The translations under genes were made by a program, and so were the position numbers. Source: Branchiostoma floridae (lineage: Eukaryota > Chordata > Leptocardii > Amphioxiformes > Branchiostomatidae). From it: DNA of 64,000 bases. The DNA lies in contig NC_049983.1 in assembly GCF_000003815.2 (NCBI RefSeq), positions 16,752,907 to 16,816,906 of the forward strand, in the 5' to 3' direction. A model generated the notes under the pieces. That model did not search any database, was not told the origin of the DNA, and saw only the letters and a list, made by a program, of their open reading frames with translations. Positions 53,756 through 64,000 of the stretch are shown here, piece after piece. Each line of letters begins with the position of its first letter. The stretch's first letter is position 1.

Positions 53756-55522
53756 ATGGGAGACGTCCAGTCAAAGTCGTCAACGTCAACAGCTGCAGGG
53801 GGTCATGGAGAATGGTTCTTTGATGAATTACAAAAGATGAGATCAGAGGGTGTGCTGGTGGATGTGACCCTGTGTGCTGAAGGGGAAGAGATCCCCTGTC
53901 ACCGCTTGGTTCTCGCGACTGTCAGTGACTATTTCCGGTCCATGTTCAGTGGAGGTCTCATTGAGAGCCAGAAAAGCAAAATAGAGATGGGAGGGGTGAG
54001 CGCAGAGGCACTGCAACTGTTGGTACACTATGCGTACACTTCCAAAGTCAACATCACCCCTGACAATGTTCAGTCTCTGTTTCAAGCAGCGGACATGCTG
54101 CAATTTTACGAAGTCTGCAACAAATGCGAGAAGTTTCTACATGGCAATGTAAACGAAAAAACGTGTTTAGGAATTTGGACATTGGCAGACAGGGTGTCGC
54201 GTAGCCGTTTAGCAGAGACGGCAAAAAGCTGCTCTTTAAAGTGGTTTGAAAAAGTGTGCACGACGGAGGATTTTCTTCACCTGCCAGTTCACTTGCTGCA
54301 GTCTTACATCTCAGATGAGGGCCTACTAGCAAAGAAGGAGGAACGAATCTTGGAGGTGGTCATGCTTTGGGTAAGACATGACCTGAAAGAACGAGAAGAA
54401 CACCTCAAGGAGCTACTGAAGTGTATCTGCTTCACATGTATGGACCCGGACTATCTCAAGAACATTCTCAAAACAGACAAGCTGTTGGCAGGAGTTCGTG
54501 GAATCAAAACAATGGTGAAGAAGCAACCTACGCATGCAGTTTCTCGCCAAATTCTCCAGAAGGACATTTTAGTTCTCGGTGGTGTCACTGGAACTGAGCA
54601 TACATTGAGTGGTAAAGCCTACAGACTCGAACTAGATTCTACTTGCGTTGACACAAGTCCCCTGCCCAAACCTTTTCGGGACAGCAGGGGAATCGCAGCT
54701 TGTGTCATCCGTAATAACCTAGTGGTGACAGGTGGAGACAAGTCTATGTCCCAAGCCTGGAGGTACAAAGCCTCTAAGAACACTTGGATGAAGATGGCGA
54801 ATCTTCGGACAAGAAGATACGACCATGGGATGGCAGTGTTGGGGGGAGAGGTGTATGTGGTTGGCGGCGCCAAGAATGTCAGAGCCCGTCCAGACGATGA
54901 CGAAGATGATAATGATAGGTGTATGATAACTGACGTTGAAGTATACGACAAGGAGAGGAACTGTTGGAGAGTAACGGAACCACTGCCGCTGGCGGTGTGC
55001 AGTTTCGGTATAACCACCTGCCGTGGGAAGCTCTACGTCTTTGGTGGCTGGACCAATGAGGATGATGACCCGGAAGAGACGACCGACGCCATTCAGTGCT
55101 TCGATCCGACCATGGATGAAATGTGGTCGTTGGAGATGTGGATGCCAGAGAGAGTGACTCACATAAGTGCTTGCACAGTCGACTCCAAGATCTACCTGGT
55201 TGGTGGACATTTACAGTTTGTGGTGTTCTTCGACCCCGAGGACGGGAGTTGCACGGCTCTGGCTCCCAAATTGGCCCCATGGAACGACTGTAGTGCCACC
55301 GTGTGCGGCTCAGACATCTACATTACTGGCGGCGGGGCAGAAGAATTCAAAAAGACTGGGGTTGGCAAGTGGCAGTCCAAATTTCACACCTTTGCTATGG
55401 TTCAGTGCTACAATGTGGAGAATAACACCATGGTCTTGTGTAAGGATCTGCCACAGCCACTGTATGGACACTGCACTGTAGCTGTTTCCAAGTCAAAGTT
55501 TGCAAAGGCGGCTGAAAAGTAG
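53756..55522 (+). CDS. BTB-BACK-Kelch protein, Kelch gene D
   Basis: Single coding exon, 588 aa from MGDVQSKSST. An acceptor (CTTCTTGCTAG) ends 13 bases before this ATG, so the in-frame extension back to 53681 is probably intron. BTB about residues 30-140 (VLVDVTLCAEGEEIPCHRLV, MFSGGL), BACK about 145-250, then Kelch blades ILVLGG, LVVTGG, VYVVGG, LYVFGG, IYLVGG and IYITGG. An acidic loop (DDDEDDND) sits within the third blade, and the C-terminus is lysine-rich. By family it is a likely Cullin-3 adaptor with unknown substrate. It is closest to gene B and pseudogene C. The frame is intact with no lesions. Confidence 0.92.
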   Translation: MGDVQSKSSTSTAAGGHGEWFFDELQKMRSEGVLVDVTLCAEGEEIPCHRLVLATVSDYFRSMFSGGLIESQKSKIEMGGVSAEALQLLVHYAYTSKVNITPDNVQSLFQAADMLQFYEVCNKCEKFLHGNVNEKTCLGIWTLADRVSRSRLAETAKSCSLKWFEKVCTTEDFLHLPVHLLQSYISDEGLLAKKEERILEVVMLWVRHDLKEREEHLKELLKCICFTCMDPDYLKNILKTDKLLAGVRGIKTMVKKQPTHAVSRQILQKDILVLGGVTGTEHTLSGKAYRLELDSTCVDTSPLPKPFRDSRGIAACVIRNNLVVTGGDKSMSQAWRYKASKNTWMKMANLRTRRYDHGMAVLGGEVYVVGGAKNVRARPDDDEDDNDRCMITDVEVYDKERNCWRVTEPLPLAVCSFGITTCRGKLYVFGGWTNEDDDPEETTDAIQCFDPTMDEMWSLEMWMPERVTHISACTVDSKIYLVGGHLQFVVFFDPEDGSCTALAPKLAPWNDCSATVCGSDIYITGGGAEEFKKTGVGKWQSKFHTFAMVQCYNVENNTMVLCKDLPQPLYGHCTVAVSKSKFAKAAEK

Positions 55523-57320
55523 TTAACAAGCCAATGCAAGACTGTCCCACAATTTTTGGATGTAAAACTGAGCTTAACAGAAAGTAAGATCAGGAAAGGC
55601 AATTTAGGTCATGTGCAACCTTTTCAGTACCTCTATGTATCACAAGTTTGACACATAAACTTTTTGTCACATGATTTCCCCTCATACTGATCATCTGCTT
55701 GGCTGGGCTTCGCAAACAAAGATCATCTTGGGGTTAGGTCCACGTCGGCCACATACTGATCATAGCAATGCAGTAAAGGTGCATATTCATTAAATGCAGT
55801 TACCCTCCCCCATAGATCATTAGATGTAGATGAAAAGTCTTTTTGATTGAAGGCAATGTGTTATTTTTATGAGATATCACTATGCTTTAATCCATCACCT
55901 CCCAAAATGTGAAATACAAATGTGTTCATAGACTTGAACAAGAATTTCTATTTTTTTGGTGTGGAATTACTTTAAATGTTATTTTACTTATAACTAATCT
56001 TGTATTTTCAAAAAACCCCTTCATATATATTTCTAATACTATTGTGGTTTTTAACACTTTTACACTAATAAGGAATGTAACCTTTTTAGATATATTGTAC
56101 AACATTTTGTTTTTAGGTTTTAGTTCTAACAGGCAAGTGTTCACAGTTTAGTTTTAGGTTAGGTCTAACAGATTCACATAAATTGGATTTTTTTTCATTC
56201 TTCTATAACATGCTTATTTGTAGCTTTTTGTTACTGTGTACATTCAATTGCTACTCATTACAATGTATGTTCTGTTAATTTAGTTTTATTATGTATAGGG
56301 TTGCTAGCCTGAGTACCATCCTCCCAAGTGACCGTTGGCTCAATACTTTGTTAGCAAGCTAAAGTATTGAGCCAGTGGTCACTACAGAGGATGGTACTCA
56401 GGCTATAGCATTGCTAACATGCAGAACATACAGCATTGCTCAAGTGTACTGAAGACAATCTTATTACATACTAGTACATTGTACAGAGAAAATGGGCTGA
56501 TGGTATACAGTGTCTTTATTTGTACTTTTAGTCTTCTACTAGACTCCATGGGTCACTGGAAAATTAGTAGAAGTTGGCAAAATATACAAATGACATGCAA
56601 GGGGAGTTGGCCAGCCTGAGAAAATGCGACCTACTCAAATTTCTACTTTTCCAGTGACTTATGTACTGTGGTTGACACTGGTGTACTTCCTCCTTCAACT
56701 TCAAGCTATAGAGAATGACAAACAAGCAAAGTAGTTGTATGAAAACTTTTATTGCCACATAAAAATAAAAGTCATCAATGTTAAGTCCATACTGTATGTT
56801 TGACATTACCGGTATCACAAAAGAGTTTCAGAAATGTTGTGAAGATAAGCTGCTCATCTAAGTTACTAAAAATTAAAGAATATTTATCATTGTTTTCAAC
56901 TTCATAATTTGTTCCTTGCTCTTCATAGTTACATAGCCTGATTGTGGCTGTTCATTCTAAATCAATGATGCATCAAGTTCTACATCAATTTCTCCTACCA
57001 GATACACCGTATTATGGTATACAATGCAAATCAAGTTATCATGGACAAGTCTGGAAAAGTAATTTCATTTTGTTTTATCCTTTGTTTCAACAGATGTATA
57101 TTGTACACTGTAGCTTTACCATACTACATCCCAGGTATAGTAAACATCTGAACAACATCTACACCTAAAGAAAAGTAAAAATGGAAATATAAAATCCTGT
57201 CAGGATACCTATAGCACATAGTCAAGCTTTACACTGTCCCCATGTACAATACTTGTACTACACATATTTCAAAGGAATGCATGATAGGCAAAACCCCCTT
57301 AACACCCCCTCTTCCCATCA
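55523..57320. other. Intergenic DNA between Kelch gene D and SNRPF
   Basis: Convergent 3' flanks. It includes a hairpin of about 100 bp at 56305-56405 (arms TAGCCTGAGTACCATCCTC and complement). A block at 56725-56810 resembles 45960-46050. A minus-strand AATAAA (from TTTATT at about 56748-56753) could serve SNRPF. No other exon is supported. Confidence 0.55.
56305..56405. repeat. Hairpin element with TAGCCTGAGTACCATCCTC ends
   Basis: The left arm also contains GTTGGCTCAATACTTT and the right arm AAAGTATTGAGCCAGTGGTC. The same end sequence occurs alone at about 39178-39197, so this is a dispersed family. Confidence 0.9.
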
Positions 57321-62787
<5,467 letters not shown>

Positions 62788-63222
62788 TCTGCTAAATTTG
62801 ATGAAATTTCGGGTCAACAAAAATGTGAAGAGGCCGCCACGCTTGTCGAAAAGGCTTGTGGGTAAAAAACGTCACTCGAGCGTAGGGGGGAGACCATTAC
62901 AACTTTAGGGTGGATTTTAAGGAACGTTTAAGTTTAAAAAATACACAATTTTCAACACTTTTAGTGCAATTACATATAGTGTATTTCATAAACTCTATTA
63001 ATTTTTATTGTCTAACATGATTTATCCCTTTTTGTATATTTTTGCAAATTCAAATCACCCCTTCTTCAGTAGTCGATGATTCCATGACGTCACCCATGTG
63101 ATCATTGCTAAGCCGCCATTTTGGGGAGGAGAGAGAGAGAAATCAGGCGATGAACTGAAGAAATCTGGCCTATAATTTGACGTTCTAACTAAAGTTCCTG
63201 TAGCTACAGATCACTAGTCAAG
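62788..63222. promoter_or_regulatory. Bidirectional promoter between SNRPF and RNASEK
   Basis: The 435 bp between the two start codons must contain both transcription starts. It has a CRE-like TGACGTCA (63085-63092) and a YY1-type GCCGCCATTTTG (63112-63123) about 100 bp before the RNASEK ATG. A further GCCGCCAC lies near the SNRPF side (about 62833). No TATA box is obvious, fitting a housekeeping promoter. Confidence 0.7.
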
Positions 63223-64000
63223 ATGTTTGTCATCTGTGGACCAAAACTGTCCATATGTGGCTTCATTATCAGCATTTGGGGCATTATAATGATGGTAAGT
63301 TTGTTATCATGATTTTTTTTTTCGTCCTAAATTTTTTGTCACCTTGAAATGTAATCAATTTGATCAAGGAGCTTTTACATCAGATTTTGGTTGTGACCTA
63401 AAACTCCTAACCATTTAACTGTCTTATGTTTTACAGGGTTTGCTTGGAGTGTTCTTCCTGATCAAGAGCCCACTGCTTTTGGAGGACATTCCAGCGACAA
63501 AAGCCGACTTTGAAGAGTGAGTTTGATATTTTTATGAGATATTTTTGTTTTCTGAAATGTATACTAGTATTCACTATTGAATATTCACCTTTGAAGACAG
63601 CCAGTCGGTACCCAAAGAGTAATGAGGCTGCGCCAAAGTTAGGCGGGGTAGCCGTATAATAATATGATATTACAAGTGCTGGTGCAGGACAGCTGCCCTT
63701 GATTACTAATACTATCATGCTATTTTTTTTTTGCATAGATGGCTGACTTAATGTCATTTTCCTTGTTACACTGTTACAGTTCAGAGCCTACTAGTAGTTA
63801 CTTGGAGTCTGAATTAATTTCAGAAGCAATCGAAACATTACAACTTATCATATGACAACTATAGGCAATACACAATTTTAGGGTATTCACTAGTACTAGT
63901 ACTAGTACATTAGAGTACTAGTATTACCAAAATGACACAAGTCCCCTTACTACCCACATTGTTCTCTTTCTCAATGACATCTTACAATCTGCATCTCTTC
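63223..64000 (+). CDS. RNASEK: Ribonuclease kappa / V-ATPase-associated small membrane protein, 5' part
   Basis: Coding exon 1 is 63223-63294 (MFVICGPKLSICGFIISIWG...) and exon 2 is 63437-63516 (GLLGVFFLIKSPLLLEDIPA, then TKADFEE), with GT-AG borders and phase 2 at the second donor (GTGAGT at 63517). CGPKL, the WG-II hydrophobic helix and the LxEDxP motif match the N-terminal half of RNASEK, a protein of about 100 aa with two membrane helices. It is described as an endoribonuclease and as a V-ATPase-associated subunit needed for endosomal acidification. The second helix lies in an exon outside the window; 63517-64000 is intron as far as visible. Confidence 0.93.

Overview
The window is animal genomic DNA: spliced genes with GT-AG introns, low gene density and a heavy load of small transposon-like repeats. 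The gene families (NXPE esterases, BTB-Kelch genes, SNRPF, RNASEK), the compact introns and the abundant palindromic MITEs suggest a cephalochordate (amphioxus, Branchiostoma). That assignment is inference; no marker gene proves it.

Region 1 (about 3.8-31.3 kb, + strand) is a tandem array of four NXPE-family genes (neurexophilin-like domain plus PC-esterase domain). Each has six homologous coding exons ending in the GDS and DxxH esterase motifs. Copies 2 and 3 lie in a near-identical tandem duplication of about 6.8 kb. The 3' halves instead pair 1 with 3 and 2 with 4, a mosaic typical of unequal exchange or gene conversion. Copy 1 has a damaged splice donor and lacks the promoter segment the others share. 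Copy 4 has lost the ATG used by copies 1-3 and appears to start in an upstream exon. An internally deleted L1/Tx1-like LINE (minus strand, 14-bp target duplication) sits in intron 2 of copy 3; copy 2 preserves the empty site.

Region 2 (32.8-55.5 kb) holds four BTB-BACK-Kelch genes in alternating orientation (-, +, -, +), each with a single coding exon preceded by a splice acceptor. The third is a pseudogene with two frameshifts and an in-frame deletion. The spacers are packed with hairpin and terminal-inverted-repeat elements, some with clear target-site duplications.

Region 3 (57.3-64 kb) has two housekeeping genes head to head: SNRPF (minus strand, complete, four coding exons) and RNASEK (plus strand, first two coding exons; the rest is beyond the window). 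They share a promoter of about 435 bp with CRE-like and YY1-like sites. SNRPF introns host a piggyBac-like MITE, a Mutator-like MITE and an unexplained 18-bp motif repeated six times.

The most unusual signal is a family of extremely short palindromic insertions (11-40 bp, ends CAAGGA...TCCTTG) flanked by 7-bp direct repeats. At least five loci have perfect 7-bp duplications, and three loci have a paralogous empty or near-empty site within this same window. No transposase is visible for them. Three runs of N (1058-1157, 42446-42545, 51084-51247) are assembly gaps.
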